DNA of 64,000 bases from the NCBI GenBank assembly GCA_937862815.1, contig CALMED010000016.1:1-64000 (forward strand), written 5' to 3'. Source of the DNA: an uncultured Chitinophagaceae bacterium. Its GTDB lineage: Bacteria > Bacteroidota > Bacteroidia > Chitinophagales > Chitinophagaceae. The notes below the pieces were generated by a model. The model ran no database searches and was not told the origin of the DNA. It saw only the letters and a list, made by a program, of their open reading frames with translations. Shown here piece after piece: positions 17,735 through 26,842 of the stretch; position 1 is the stretch's first letter, and the number at the start of each line of letters is the position of its first letter. The translations under genes were made by a program, and so were the position numbers.

Positions 17735-18595
17735 ATGGATAACACAATCGCCATCCTGGTCACCGCCTATAACCGCTATGAAAAAACCCGCCGCTGCATC
17801 CGGTCGGTCTGCGATCAACCGCCCGTGGAAGGTTTTTCCTTTGATGTTTACCTGCTCGACGACGCCTCACCCGACCACACCGGCGCACGCATCCGGGAAG
17901 AATTTCCGGAGGTACAGGTAATGAACGGAAGCGGCTCTCTTTACTGGGTAGGCGGCATGCGCACCGTATGGCAGGAGGCCCTGAAAAAAGAGTACCAGGC
18001 TTACCTCCTGCTGAACGATGATGTGGAGTTGCTGCCCGATGCGTTTGTGCAGCTATTTGAATCGTACAGGAAAATGGACCCGGGCTTTACCGGATCGGCG
18101 CTTTACATCGGCTCCACCCGCGATACGGCCACCGGCAAACTGAGTTATGGCGGTCGCCGGCTCTTAAACCACATCACCGGAAAAAACGAACTCATTCAGC
18201 CCGACCCCGAACTGATCCTGCCGGCTGAAATGGCCCATGCCAACATCCTGCTGGTGACCCGCCAGGCGGTGGACCGCATCGGCATCCTCGACGGGCGGTT
18301 CACCCAGCAGTTAGCCGATTACGATTATTCCCTGCGGGCCTTCAAAAAGGCCATACCGTTGTACGTATGTCCCGGCTACACCGGCATCTGCACCGACGAT
18401 CATGGAAAAAACTGGCTGCCCCAGGAAACCAGTCTGCGGGAGAGGCTCCGGTATCTCTACCATCCCAAACACCTGGCTTACAGCGAATACCTGTATTACA
18501 TGCGCAGGCATTTCCCCCTGTTTGTTCCGGTGGCTTTTCTGAAACTATGGGCCAAAACCCTTTTCCCGATTCTGTGGACACGGTTAAAATCCTGA
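17735..18595 (+). CDS. Family 2 glycosyltransferase (rhamnosyltransferase-like)
   Basis: The protein has 286 residues: N-terminal TIAILVTAYNRYEKTRRCI, LLDDASPDHTG, and LLLNDDVELLPDAF with the DxD-type metal site, then a GGRRLLN loop and QQLADYDYSLRA near the catalytic base region. This layout resembles the GT2 group often annotated as rhamnosyltransferases. I chose the ATG at 17735, directly before the conserved strand; ATGs at 17711 and 17669 are possible and the latter overlaps the preceding gene. Confidence 0.86.
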   Translation: MDNTIAILVTAYNRYEKTRRCIRSVCDQPPVEGFSFDVYLLDDASPDHTGARIREEFPEVQVMNGSGSLYWVGGMRTVWQEALKKEYQAYLLLNDDVELLPDAFVQLFESYRKMDPGFTGSALYIGSTRDTATGKLSYGGRRLLNHITGKNELIQPDPELILPAEMAHANILLVTRQAVDRIGILDGRFTQQLADYDYSLRAFKKAIPLYVCPGYTGICTDDHGKNWLPQETSLRERLRYLYHPKHLAYSEYLYYMRRHFPLFVPVAFLKLWAKTLFPILWTRLKS

Positions 18596-18601
18596 TATGG
18601 C

Positions 18602-19546
18602 ATGAAGGAACAGCCCCCTTTTGACACACCGGTTCTTTTTCTCATTTTCAACCGCCCCGACACAACGGCCCGGGTGTGGGAACAGATCCGCAACCTGCAA
18701 CCCTCCCGCTTGTTCATTGCGGCCGATGGCCCACGCGACCAGAAGCCAGGTGAAACAGCGCTGTGTGCGCAAACCCGGGCGCTGGTAAAGCAGGTAGACT
18801 GGAACTGCGAGGTAAAGACCCTGTTCCGGGAGAAGAACCTGGGTTGCGGACCGGCGGTGAGCGGGGCCATTACCTGGTTTTTTGAGCAAGTGGATGCAGG
18901 CATCATCCTGGAAGACGACTGCCTTCCCACCTCCGGCTTCTTTCAATTTTGCAGCAACCTGCTCGAAACCTACCGGCACGACACCCGCGTGTGGCACATT
19001 GCCGGTTACAATCTGCACCCGGTGAACACCCCCACCGAAGCCGATTATTTTTTCTCGCAGGAAACCCCCATCTGGGGCTGGGCTACCTGGCGGCGTGTGT
19101 GGAAACATTACCACCTCAAACCCGATTTGCTGCGAAAATTTGAAACAACCAACCTGGTGTCCTTTATGAAGATGACCCGGCTGCATGCAATTACCTCCCT
19201 GTATGATTTCAGGAAAGTAGCCGCGGGAAAAGTCAATACCTGGGATTATCAATATTCATTTTACCAACTGGTAAACAACGGGCTGTCGGTTATTCCCTGC
19301 CGGAACCTCGTGGAAAACATCGGCTTCGACGGGAACGCCACCCATACCAGTAAGAATCATAAACATTACACGGGCAACAAAGCAGTATCTCCCGATTATT
19401 CCCACCTCCGTCATCCTGCATTTGTGCTGGCCGATGTTTCCTCCGACCGGCACACCTACAACAAACGGACCCGTATCCTGAAGCGGATCTATGTGTACTT
19501 GTGGTACCACCTGATCTTTCCGTTGCAAAAAAGTAAGCAGGCGTGA
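18602..19546 (+). CDS. GNT-I/HlpA-like glycosyltransferase
   Basis: The protein has 314 residues. N-terminal TPVLFLIFNRPDTTARVWEQI, then LFIAADGPR, GCGPAVSGAITWFFE and AGIILEDDCLPTSGFF, with the EDD metal-binding triplet, then ETPIWGWATWRRVW. This pattern belongs to the nucleotide-diphospho-sugar transferases related to GNT-I and often annotated as hemolytic protein HlpA-like. It begins 6 bases after the previous stop, and its stop codon overlaps the GTG start of the next gene. Specificity unknown. Confidence 0.85.
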   Translation: MKEQPPFDTPVLFLIFNRPDTTARVWEQIRNLQPSRLFIAADGPRDQKPGETALCAQTRALVKQVDWNCEVKTLFREKNLGCGPAVSGAITWFFEQVDAGIILEDDCLPTSGFFQFCSNLLETYRHDTRVWHIAGYNLHPVNTPTEADYFFSQETPIWGWATWRRVWKHYHLKPDLLRKFETTNLVSFMKMTRLHAITSLYDFRKVAAGKVNTWDYQYSFYQLVNNGLSVIPCRNLVENIGFDGNATHTSKNHKHYTGNKAVSPDYSHLRHPAFVLADVSSDRHTYNKRTRILKRIYVYLWYHLIFPLQKSKQA

Positions 19547-20646
19547 TTGTTGCACAACTGATTACATCGGTTGACCTGGGCGGAGCAGAAAACATGGTTT
19601 TCACGCTTTGCGAATACCTCAAACAGGAAGAACCCGGCATGGAGCCGGTGGTGATTGAAATTTACCGATCCGGCAATCCGTATGCAGTACAAAAACGGGC
19701 GCAACTCAAAGAAATGGGTGTACAACTGTACACCCTCGGGAGCACCCACAAATACTCCAGCCTCGCTGCTGGCCCCCTCGCCCTGCGACAGCTGCTCCGG
19801 AAAATGAAGCCGGCCGTGGTGCATGCGCATACCGACCTGCCCGACTTCGTACTGGCAATGACCCTCCGCCTGCTGCGCCGGCCCGGCTTCCGGGTGTTCC
19901 GTACCATCCACAATACGGAACTGTGGAGCACGCACTCCTTCCTGGGAAAGATCACGGAATCTGCCTTCCGTAACGACACCATTGTTGCCGTTTCGCAATC
20001 CGCAGCGGCAGCTTACCGGCAGATCCGCGAACGGTACAGGCTGCCGGTATCAGCGGATCAACACCTTGTTTACAATGGAATTAAAGAACCTGCACAACAA
20101 GATCAACGCTTTCAGCTGGAACCCGGTAAACTTCATGTAGCGTTTGCGGGCCGGCTGGAACGGCAAAAAGGCATTGACATCCTGCTGAACATGTTGCGGG
20201 ATGTGCCTGCCTCCTGGGCGGATCGTCTGCACCTGCACATCATTGGCAGCGGACATTTTGAACAGGAGGTCCGGACTTTTTGCGCCTGGCATCCCTGGTG
20301 TACGTACCACGGAGCCGTGAGCAACCTGGCCGATGCCATCGGGGCATTTCCGGTGCTGCTGATGCCCTCCCGTTTCGAGGGAATGGGACTGATATCCGCA
20401 GAAGCCAGCCTCGCCGGTACGGTGGTGGTGGCTTCCGATGTACCGGGCCTCAACGAGACCCTCCCAACCGACTGGCCGCTATTCGTTCAGGATCCATCAC
20501 CGGCCGCCTGGCTGGCCATCCTCGACCGGTTGCTGCAAGGAAAAATTGATTTGGAGGTTCTGCAGAAAAAAGCTTACTATTATGTGTTGAAGAAATTTTC
20601 CTGGAAAGAAATGGGACAACAGTACGCAATTCTTTACAAAGAATAA
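19543..20646 (+). CDS. Family 4 glycosyltransferase (GTG start)
   Basis: The protein has 367 residues: VAQLITSVDLGGAENMVF at the N-terminus, VVHAHTDLPDFVLAM, VAFAGRLERQKGIDILL, and EX7E in FEGMGLISAEASLAG at about 279-287. The start is a GTG whose last two bases are the first two of the preceding TGA (GTGA overlap), the tightest spacing possible. Repeat-unit assembly enzyme of unknown specificity. Confidence 0.9.
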   Translation: MIVAQLITSVDLGGAENMVFTLCEYLKQEEPGMEPVVIEIYRSGNPYAVQKRAQLKEMGVQLYTLGSTHKYSSLAAGPLALRQLLRKMKPAVVHAHTDLPDFVLAMTLRLLRRPGFRVFRTIHNTELWSTHSFLGKITESAFRNDTIVAVSQSAAAAYRQIRERYRLPVSADQHLVYNGIKEPAQQDQRFQLEPGKLHVAFAGRLERQKGIDILLNMLRDVPASWADRLHLHIIGSGHFEQEVRTFCAWHPWCTYHGAVSNLADAIGAFPVLLMPSRFEGMGLISAEASLAGTVVVASDVPGLNETLPTDWPLFVQDPSPAAWLAILDRLLQGKIDLEVLQKKAYYYVLKKFSWKEMGQQYAILYKE

Positions 20647-20658
20647 CCGTGTATCTCC

Positions 20659-21807
20659 ATGCACAAGGAGCGCATTTTATTTATTCTGCATTTACCACCT
20701 CCCGTACATGGCGCAGGTGTGGTGGGTAAACAGATCCGCGACAGTCTTTTGATTAACCAATCGTTTGACACCGATTACATCAATCTTTCCACGTCGAACA
20801 CCATCAGCAGTGTTGAAAAACTCAATTTCCACAAACTGGTTGCCCTTCTTAGCATTGCTTTTAAAATTCTGTCGCACCTGATCCGTAAAAACTATGATCT
20901 CTGTTACATGACGCTGACCACAAGCGGTCCGGGATTTTACAAAGATCTGTTTATCGTTGCCCTGTTGAAATTATTCCGGAAACGGATCATTTATCACTTT
21001 CACAACAAAGGCGTAAAGGAACACAACCACTACCTCAATAAATGGCTGTACCGTTTTGCCTTTCACAATACGTGCGCCATCGTTCTTTCCCCCCGGCTGG
21101 TTCCGGACCTGTTGCACTATTTTGACAAAGACCATCTCTATATCTGCCCCAATGGCATACCGGAACTGCCCTCAAGCGGAAGCCGGCCCGGTAACAAACA
21201 GGACGGTGGTGGAAGTGCCGAACCGGTACGGTTCCTGTTCCTTTCCAATATGCTGGAAGAAAAGGGAGTGTTTGTCCTGCTGGAAGCGTGCCGGCTGCTG
21301 AGGAACAGCACCCGCACGCCTTTCACCTGCACGTTTGCCGGCAGTTGGTCGGATGTTACAGAAGAAGAATTCCGGGGAAAAGTGGAAGAAGCGGGGCTCA
21401 CCAGCTGTGTAAAAGCCACGGGGGCCGTTTACGGAGCAGACAAAGAAGCCCTGTTCAGGCAGGCAGACGCCTTTATCTTTCCCACCCATTACCACAACGA
21501 ATGTTTCCCACTTGTACTGCTGGAAGCCATGCAACACCGCCTTCCCGTGATCTCTACGTTTGAAGGCGGCATCCCCGATATGGTAGTGGAAGAACAGACA
21601 GGTTTGTTGGTTCCTCCCCGGGACCCCCTGGCTTTGTCCGGAAAACTCGCGGAACTTCTTGGCGATGCGTCGCTGCGCCGGAAGATGGGAGAGGCGGGTT
21701 ATGAGCGCTATCACGAAATGTACACCATTGCCGAATTTGAAAAACAACTGCATTCCATTCTGGCCAAAGCGGCTTACCGGCCTGCGGCGCAGCTATACTT
21801 CATGTAA
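20659..21807 (+). CDS. Family 4 glycosyltransferase
   Basis: The protein has 382 residues. N-terminal ILFILHLPPPVHGAGVVGKQI is characteristic of GT4 enzymes from exopolysaccharide loci. YHFHNKGVKEHN follows in the N-domain, RFLFLSNMLEEKGVFVLLEA opens the C-domain, and EX7E is in NECFPLVLLEAM at about 281. Codon use here is slightly more AT-rich than in the neighbouring transferases. Confidence 0.9.
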   Translation: MHKERILFILHLPPPVHGAGVVGKQIRDSLLINQSFDTDYINLSTSNTISSVEKLNFHKLVALLSIAFKILSHLIRKNYDLCYMTLTTSGPGFYKDLFIVALLKLFRKRIIYHFHNKGVKEHNHYLNKWLYRFAFHNTCAIVLSPRLVPDLLHYFDKDHLYICPNGIPELPSSGSRPGNKQDGGGSAEPVRFLFLSNMLEEKGVFVLLEACRLLRNSTRTPFTCTFAGSWSDVTEEEFRGKVEEAGLTSCVKATGAVYGADKEALFRQADAFIFPTHYHNECFPLVLLEAMQHRLPVISTFEGGIPDMVVEEQTGLLVPPRDPLALSGKLAELLGDASLRRKMGEAGYERYHEMYTIAEFEKQLHSILAKAAYRPAAQLYFM

Positions 21808-21842
21808 GAAAGCCGTAAACCGGCACCTGTATCTCTTTTTCT

Positions 21843-22583
21843 ATGCTGCTTGACTATCCTGTGTTCAGAGGCACACTGCATGAACTTCCGGACGGAAGCC
21901 CGGTTGTTATTAATACACTCAACCAATACTCCTATTGTGTAGCGGAACAGGACCCTGCTTTTAAAAAAGCGCTGGTAGAGTCGGATGTTCTACTGCCGGA
22001 TGGTGTGGGTGTAACCGCATCGCTCCGTTTACTGGCCGGCATCCGGCTGCAGAAAATTGCAGGCGCTGATCTGCACCTGCATTTTCTCCGGCTGTTGAAT
22101 CAAACCGGCGGTTCCTGCTTCTACCTGGGATCGTCGGAAAAAACATTGCAAAAAATCAGGGAGCGACTGCACCGGGAATATCCACGGATCAAAGTGGACA
22201 CCTATTCGCCGCCCTTTAAACCCGTTTTTGAACCGGCCGACAACCAGGCCATGCTGGAGGCCATCAACGAATTCAAGCCCGATGTGCTCTTCATTGGGCT
22301 CACGGCACCCAAGCAGGAAAAATGGGCAGCCGCTCACAAACCTGCCCTGCAGGCCGGCTATGTCTGCTCCATCGGAGCTGTATTTGATTTCTTTGCCGGA
22401 ACGGTGGAACGACCGGGCCCCTTCTGGATCCGTATGGGGCTCGAATGGTTGATCCGCCTCCTGAAAGAACCCAAAAGGATGTGGCGGCGCTACCTCTACT
22501 ACGGTCCCCTGTTTGTGCTGAGTATCCTGCAGCAAAAAATCCGTCAACTTATCCGCATAAGCGGATCACGACAAACGGTTTAA
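21843..22583 (+). CDS. WecG/TagA/CpsF-family (GT26) glycosyltransferase
   Basis: The protein has 246 residues, the usual size. Conserved blocks: VINTLNQYSY, VLLPDGVGVTASLRLL, KIAGADLHLHFL, CFYLGSSEKTLQK, VLFIGLTAPKQEKW and IGAVFDFFAGTVERPG. Family members transfer the second sugar (for example ManNAcA or ManNAc) onto an undecaprenyl-diphosphate-linked first sugar, so this is a candidate for the second step of repeat-unit assembly. It sits next to the initiating phosphotransferase gene, which fits. Confidence 0.92.
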   Translation: MLLDYPVFRGTLHELPDGSPVVINTLNQYSYCVAEQDPAFKKALVESDVLLPDGVGVTASLRLLAGIRLQKIAGADLHLHFLRLLNQTGGSCFYLGSSEKTLQKIRERLHREYPRIKVDTYSPPFKPVFEPADNQAMLEAINEFKPDVLFIGLTAPKQEKWAAAHKPALQAGYVCSIGAVFDFFAGTVERPGPFWIRMGLEWLIRLLKEPKRMWRRYLYYGPLFVLSILQQKIRQLIRISGSRQTV

Positions 22584-22635
22584 CCAAACCCTACTGTACC
22601 ACTGTTTTTAATCCTGTAACAAGAAAGAGAAAACG

Positions 22636-24024
22636 ATGAATCAGCAATTTTACCGGATGTTGCGCCTGAGCTTTATGGTGCTCGACTTCTTCATGCTCAA
22701 TGTCACTTTTGCTATTCTGCTGAAGCTATATGACAGCAGGATTGATGAAGCCATTAAAACGAATTACGTTTACCTGCTGATTGTACTGAATTTCAGCTGG
22801 GTGATCACCACTTCCCTGTTCCGCATATACCAGCATATCAGCCTGGGTACCTTTGAAACGTTCAGCCGGGCCACTTTACGGGCCTATATTTATTTTGTGG
22901 CGGTTGTGGTATTATATATCTTCCTGTTTAAGGCCGACCTGTCACGTCTCTTTACGCTCACCCTGCTGCTTTCCTTTTTTGTGGTGCTGCTGCTTAACCG
23001 GCTCGTTTATCTTTTCGCACTTCAGTATTTCCGCACGCGTGATTTCCTGATAAAAAAAGTGCTGATCATCGGCTACAACGAAACAGCCCGTATGCTGGTG
23101 CGCCAGCTGGAAGAAGATCATTTTAATACAAAAATTGTTGGATTCTGCGAACAGGAGAGCAATGTACACGAGCTTACCCATTACCCGGTGGTGGGCGGCA
23201 TCAGAGATGTGATTGACTACTCCATAAAAAATGATGTAACCGAAATTTTTTCCACCATCACCCCGGAACAGAACCATTACATGTACGAACTGATCCAGCA
23301 AGCCGACCATGCCTGTATCCGGTTCCGGATCGTCCCCGACATGAAGTTCTTCGCCCGTTTTCCGGTACACATTGACTTTTTCGGAAAGATGCCGGTATTC
23401 TCCATACGCAATGAGCCATTGGAAGACATCGCCAACCGCATCCGGAAAAGGCTGTTTGATATTGTCTTCAGCTTCCTGGTAGTGGTATTCATTCTATCGT
23501 GGCTCATTCCGCTCGTAAGCCTTGCCATCTGGCTGGAGTCGGGCCTGCCCATTTTCTTCCGGCAGGAACGCTCGGGAAAAGACAACAAACCGTTTAGTTG
23601 CTTCAAGTTCCGGAGCATGAAAGTGAACCGGGATGCCGATAAAAAGCAAGCATCCAGAGACGACGACCGGATCACACGGGTGGGCAGGTTTCTGCGCAAG
23701 ACCAACCTCGATGAATTTCCGCAATTTCTGAATGTGCTGAAAGGCGACATGAGCATCGTGGGCCCGCGGCCGCACATGCTCAAGCATACCGACGATTATT
23801 CCCGCATCATCAACCAGTACATGGTGCGCCAGTTCATGAAACCCGGTATCACCGGTTGGGCACAGGTGAACGGTTTCCGGGGTGAAACCCGCAAGCCGGA
23901 AGAAATGGAAAAGCGGGTGGAGCACGATCTGTGGTACATGGAAAACTGGAGCCTGTGGCTGGATGCCCGCATCATTTTCCTTACAGTGTACAACATGTTC
24001 CGCGGCGAAAAAAATGCATATTAA
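22636..24024 (+). CDS. Polyprenyl-phosphate sugar-1-phosphate transferase (WcaJ/WbaP-like, initiating enzyme)
   Basis: The protein has 462 residues. Four membrane helices at about 10-130 are followed by a CoA-binding-like Rossmann segment ([20 protein letters not shown], about 138-160), another hydrophobic helix at about 280-300, and the bacterial sugar transferase domain. That domain carries [23 protein letters not shown] and [24 protein letters not shown]. Known role: transfers a hexose-1-phosphate from a UDP-sugar to undecaprenyl phosphate, starting the repeat unit at the inner membrane. Glucose or galactose is usual for this architecture; which one is not visible. Confidence 0.93.
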   Translation: MNQQFYRMLRLSFMVLDFFMLNVTFAILLKLYDSRIDEAIKTNYVYLLIVLNFSWVITTSLFRIYQHISLGTFETFSRATLRAYIYFVAVVVLYIFLFKADLSRLFTLTLLLSFFVVLLLNRLVYLFALQYFRTRDFLIKKVLIIGYNETARMLVRQLEEDHFNTKIVGFCEQESNVHELTHYPVVGGIRDVIDYSIKNDVTEIFSTITPEQNHYMYELIQQADHACIRFRIVPDMKFFARFPVHIDFFGKMPVFSIRNEPLEDIANRIRKRLFDIVFSFLVVVFILSWLIPLVSLAIWLESGLPIFFRQERSGKDNKPFSCFKFRSMKVNRDADKKQASRDDDRITRVGRFLRKTNLDEFPQFLNVLKGDMSIVGPRPHMLKHTDDYSRIINQYMVRQFMKPGITGWAQVNGFRGETRKPEEMEKRVEHDLWYMENWSLWLDARIIFLTVYNMFRGEKNAY

Positions 24025-24088
24025 ACTCCACAAAACACAAACACAAAACTATATTTTCTCATCTTCATTCATTTGAAAACTTTCTGCT

Positions 24089-25501
24089 ATGTCACACCAC
24101 TCCTTCGACTTTATTATTGCCGGCAATTACCTCACCTCCATGATCGCTGCACTGGAACTGGCCCGATCCGGGAAGAAAGTATGCCTGCTCAACCCCACCC
24201 CTACATGGGGAGGCCACTTTACCAAAATTATGGTGAACGGTCACGCCTACGATCCGGGCGCCATCTCGCATGAGTTTACCGCCTTCAATGAAACCAATCT
24301 CCGTGATCCGCTGCAATACACCCCCGTTATGCGGAACGACTGGGGTCGCTTTGCCGGTCTGATTGAGGATTACACCCGCAGCCACATAGAACTGGTTAAG
24401 ATGCAAACGCCGCAAACGGTGTACAATGAGCACATGTACGATGACATCATCATGACCAACCGGCTGGACGTGTTGCAGGCACCTCAACTGAAAGGGCGCA
24501 TCGCAGGAGAAACAGCATTTATATTGCAGCAGGAAGTACATCCCTACCATGCCCGCAACAAAAAAAACAACCCCGACTTCCTTACAAAAAGCTACTACGA
24601 AGTGTCGCTGCTCAACCACGGGGCCACCCTGCACAGCGGTTTGTTTGAGCCGTACTTCCATAAAATGTCGAACCTGTCAACCACCCGTCTTATTGCCCGG
24701 TATCACCGCATCGGGTGGCTACCGCTCTATTATCCCGAAACCATTCATTCGCAGTTTACCGATAAGCCCCAGCAGCTGAGTGATACGCACTTCTGCTATC
24801 CCAAAGCCGGCTACATCGCCGTATTCGCCGAAACCCTGCTGCAACGCATCGAAGAAGCCGGTGTGGTCATCTCCCGTGAACCCATTGAGCAGGTAAAAGA
24901 TGAACCCGGCACCACAACGGTGTATACCAAAGACGGACAGCGCTACAACGCACCTAAACTGATCTGGAGCCTTACGCACGACCAGCTCATCAGCCAGGTC
25001 ACCGGCCAGCCCCCGCATGCGTTTGAACGGTGGTCGGCCAGCCTTGCCTTCCTCACCATTCCGGTACAGCAGATTAAAAAAGATTTCAGCGTCTTGTGGT
25101 CACCCGATGACCGGACCCTGTTTTACCGCGCCTGCAACCAGACCAATTCCGCCGGAAAAGAAGAAGCAGCCGCCCGCATTACAGTGGAGTTTAACCCCGA
25201 TTACCTGCGCTCACACGGTCTTACCGACGATGCTGCCATCCTGCAACGCCTGCGGCAGGACTTCTGTACGCTGGGCATCGTTGAAGATCCGTCAGCAATA
25301 AGTGTGGAAGGGTACAAAACCCTCAAAAATGTACTGCTGCTGCCCTGCGTGGAAAACTGGAACCTGCTGGAAAAAGAAAGGGACATCCTCTATGCTTCCT
25401 ATCCGCGTGTTCATTTCACCCGTAACACCGACGCGTTCTTTACCGACACCCTTAATGACCAGATCATTAAAGGGTTGCGGATTGCAGCGGAGTATAAATA
25501 A
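24089..25501 (+). CDS. Flavoprotein-like oxidoreductase of unknown role in the polysaccharide locus
   Basis: The protein has 470 residues. The N-terminus has the strand-turn-helix pattern of a Rossmann nucleotide-binding fold (FDFIIAGNYLTSMIAALELARSGKKVCLLNP, then TWGGHF), like FAD-dependent amine oxidases or UDP-galactopyranose mutases. The usual GxGxxG turn is replaced by AGNYLTS. The C-terminal third contains LPCVENWNLLEKERDILYASYPRVHF and ends near GLRIAAEYK, positions where such enzymes complete the flavin site. No membrane segment or signal peptide. It follows the initiating transferase by 64 bases on the same strand. I cannot name a substrate; a nucleotide-sugar or amino-sugar oxidation or mutase reaction is a guess. 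Confidence 0.6.
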   Translation: MSHHSFDFIIAGNYLTSMIAALELARSGKKVCLLNPTPTWGGHFTKIMVNGHAYDPGAISHEFTAFNETNLRDPLQYTPVMRNDWGRFAGLIEDYTRSHIELVKMQTPQTVYNEHMYDDIIMTNRLDVLQAPQLKGRIAGETAFILQQEVHPYHARNKKNNPDFLTKSYYEVSLLNHGATLHSGLFEPYFHKMSNLSTTRLIARYHRIGWLPLYYPETIHSQFTDKPQQLSDTHFCYPKAGYIAVFAETLLQRIEEAGVVISREPIEQVKDEPGTTTVYTKDGQRYNAPKLIWSLTHDQLISQVTGQPPHAFERWSASLAFLTIPVQQIKKDFSVLWSPDDRTLFYRACNQTNSAGKEEAAARITVEFNPDYLRSHGLTDDAAILQRLRQDFCTLGIVEDPSAISVEGYKTLKNVLLLPCVENWNLLEKERDILYASYPRVHFTRNTDAFFTDTLNDQIIKGLRIAAEYK

Positions 25502-25511
25502 TCCCCCAATA

Positions 25512-25531
25512 TCAGTATTTTTATAGCTAAC
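25512..25531 (+). promoter_or_regulatory. Putative promoter/leader element shared with the operon start
   Basis: TCAGTATTTTTA (25512-25523) and TTTATAGCTAAC (25520-25531) overlap here. The same two 12-base words are found separately at 2800-2811 and 2827-2838, before the first gene of the locus. TATTTTTA matches the -7 consensus TAnnTTTG in 7 of 8 positions. It probably gives the acyltransferase gene its own transcription start or regulatory site. Confidence 0.35.
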
Positions 25532-25566
25532 AGTTGTAGTGAGCCGGTAAATCATATTCGCATTTT

Positions 25567-26184
25567 ATGCCACAAACAGAACTCGTCAGCGAGAGACGGA
25601 TAACGCTTGTCTGCCGCATCAAAGGGGCGCTACTGCGCTTGAAATATGGAAGGTGTCTCCAGCTGAAAGAACACCCGATCATCCTGGGGAAACTTCCCTT
25701 CTTTAAAATTCCCGGTAGCTCCAGGATCACATTGGGCGACCGGGTCATCCTGGATTCAGATCCGGCCAATTGCAACATCCCGCTGCTCTCCCGCTGCAAA
25801 CTTGTATGTGGAACTAACGCAATTTTTGAAATCGGAGCCAATACCGTTTTGAATGGCGTGGGCATGACCGCATACAAGGCTATCCGAATTGGAAAAAACT
25901 GCCTGATTTCATCGGGTACATACATTGCCGACACCGATCTCCATCCGCTGGACCCTGCCTTAAGGCAGAAGGTACCATTGGGATATCCAACCGATCATGA
26001 TACAGTTGTTAAAAAGGAAATCACAATTGGCGACAACGTATGGATTGGGTGGGGCTCCATCGTTCTGAAAGGAGTTACCATTGGCGACAACAGTATTATT
26101 GCCGCGGGATCCGTTGTCACCGGCAGCATTCCTGCCAACGTAGTAGCGGGAGGCAACCCGGCACGGATACTCCGTAAACTATAA
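25567..26184 (+). CDS. Hexapeptide-repeat acyltransferase (CysE/LacA-like)
   Basis: The protein has 205 residues. The second half is a left-handed beta-helix (IGANTVLNGVGMTAYKAIRIGKNCLIS, IGDNVWIGWGSIVLKGVTIGDNS) ending in SIPANVVAGGNPARIL, typical of maltose/galactoside O-acetyltransferases and serine acetyltransferase relatives. DTDLHPLDP contains the usual catalytic His. In this place O-acetylation of a glycan sugar is likely; the target is not visible. A shared leader element lies just upstream. Confidence 0.86.
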   Translation: MPQTELVSERRITLVCRIKGALLRLKYGRCLQLKEHPIILGKLPFFKIPGSSRITLGDRVILDSDPANCNIPLLSRCKLVCGTNAIFEIGANTVLNGVGMTAYKAIRIGKNCLISSGTYIADTDLHPLDPALRQKVPLGYPTDHDTVVKKEITIGDNVWIGWGSIVLKGVTIGDNSIIAAGSVVTGSIPANVVAGGNPARILRKL

Positions 26185-26227
26185 TTGCAGCCGGCGTTCA
26201 CCGCCGAATCATTCAGCACAGAACCAC

Positions 26228-26671
26228 ATGCCCACTTCCCCACCCCGCCTTACCAAACCTTTGCCCCCCTCAGCCAGGGGTGTGCTCCGCCGTAAGCAGG
26301 AAGACCCATCACTCTGGGTATTCATGGCCCTGTTCTGCATCAGCACGCTGCTTTTTCTGGTGCCCTCCCTGCACCTGGAACACCTGCTTGGCATTGAACA
26401 GCAGTGGTGGATTGATGCGCTGCAGCACATCCTGTTTTACCTTTTTTTCTGCATTGTACTGTTCAAACTGATTCCGTTTCAGAAGAGAAACCTGAGCTTT
26501 TTCCTCTTCATCTTCACGATATCGGTTTTCTTTGAAGCCATGCAGACCTTATTCTACGATACGCCTTATTCCTATGCCGATACAGCCAGTAATCTGGTGG
26601 GAATTTCCACCGGCTTTCTGTTCTACGGTTACCTGCACCGGCGAAAGCAGAGAACCCGGAAAAGACGATGA
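26228..26671 (+). CDS. VanZ-like membrane protein
   Basis: The protein has 147 residues. A proline-rich cytoplasmic N-terminus is followed by about four membrane segments (FMALFCISTLLFLVPS, ILFYLFFCIVLFKLI, LSFFLFIFTISVFFEAMQ, NLVGISTGFLFYGYL). The DALQHILFYLFF and FFEAMQTLFYDTPYSYADTASNLVG segments match the VanZ-like family. Function of these proteins in polysaccharide loci is not established. It is the last gene before a strong terminator. Confidence 0.78.
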   Translation: MPTSPPRLTKPLPPSARGVLRRKQEDPSLWVFMALFCISTLLFLVPSLHLEHLLGIEQQWWIDALQHILFYLFFCIVLFKLIPFQKRNLSFFLFIFTISVFFEAMQTLFYDTPYSYADTASNLVGISTGFLFYGYLHRRKQRTRKRR

Positions 26672-26691
26672 AAAACCAATCTAGCTCCATC

Positions 26692-26720
26692 AAAAAAAGC
26701 CGCTTCCTGCGGCTTTTTTT
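26692..26720 (+). terminator. Intrinsic terminator at the end of the polysaccharide locus
   Basis: Seven A residues, then GCCGC - TTCCT - GCGGC and seven T residues: a 5-bp GC stem extended by A-T pairs, followed by the U run. It lies 20 bases after the VanZ-like gene and marks the end of the long plus-strand locus. The A run on the other side also makes it usable for minus-strand transcription from 27298. Confidence 0.85.
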
Positions 26721-26842
26721 ATTGTTACCCGGAAAGTTAGGTGGGCAAGATACCTGAAAACACGCAGGATCTGACAATTCCAATCATGCTTTCAAAAAGG
26801 AGCCCTCCGGCAGACCAACGCTTCTGTAAACGGTTAATCCGT

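Noticed and set aside
26692..26720. Reading the inverted repeat after the VanZ-like gene as an operator
   Set aside because: The flanking A and T runs and the position at the end of an operon make an intrinsic terminator the better explanation.
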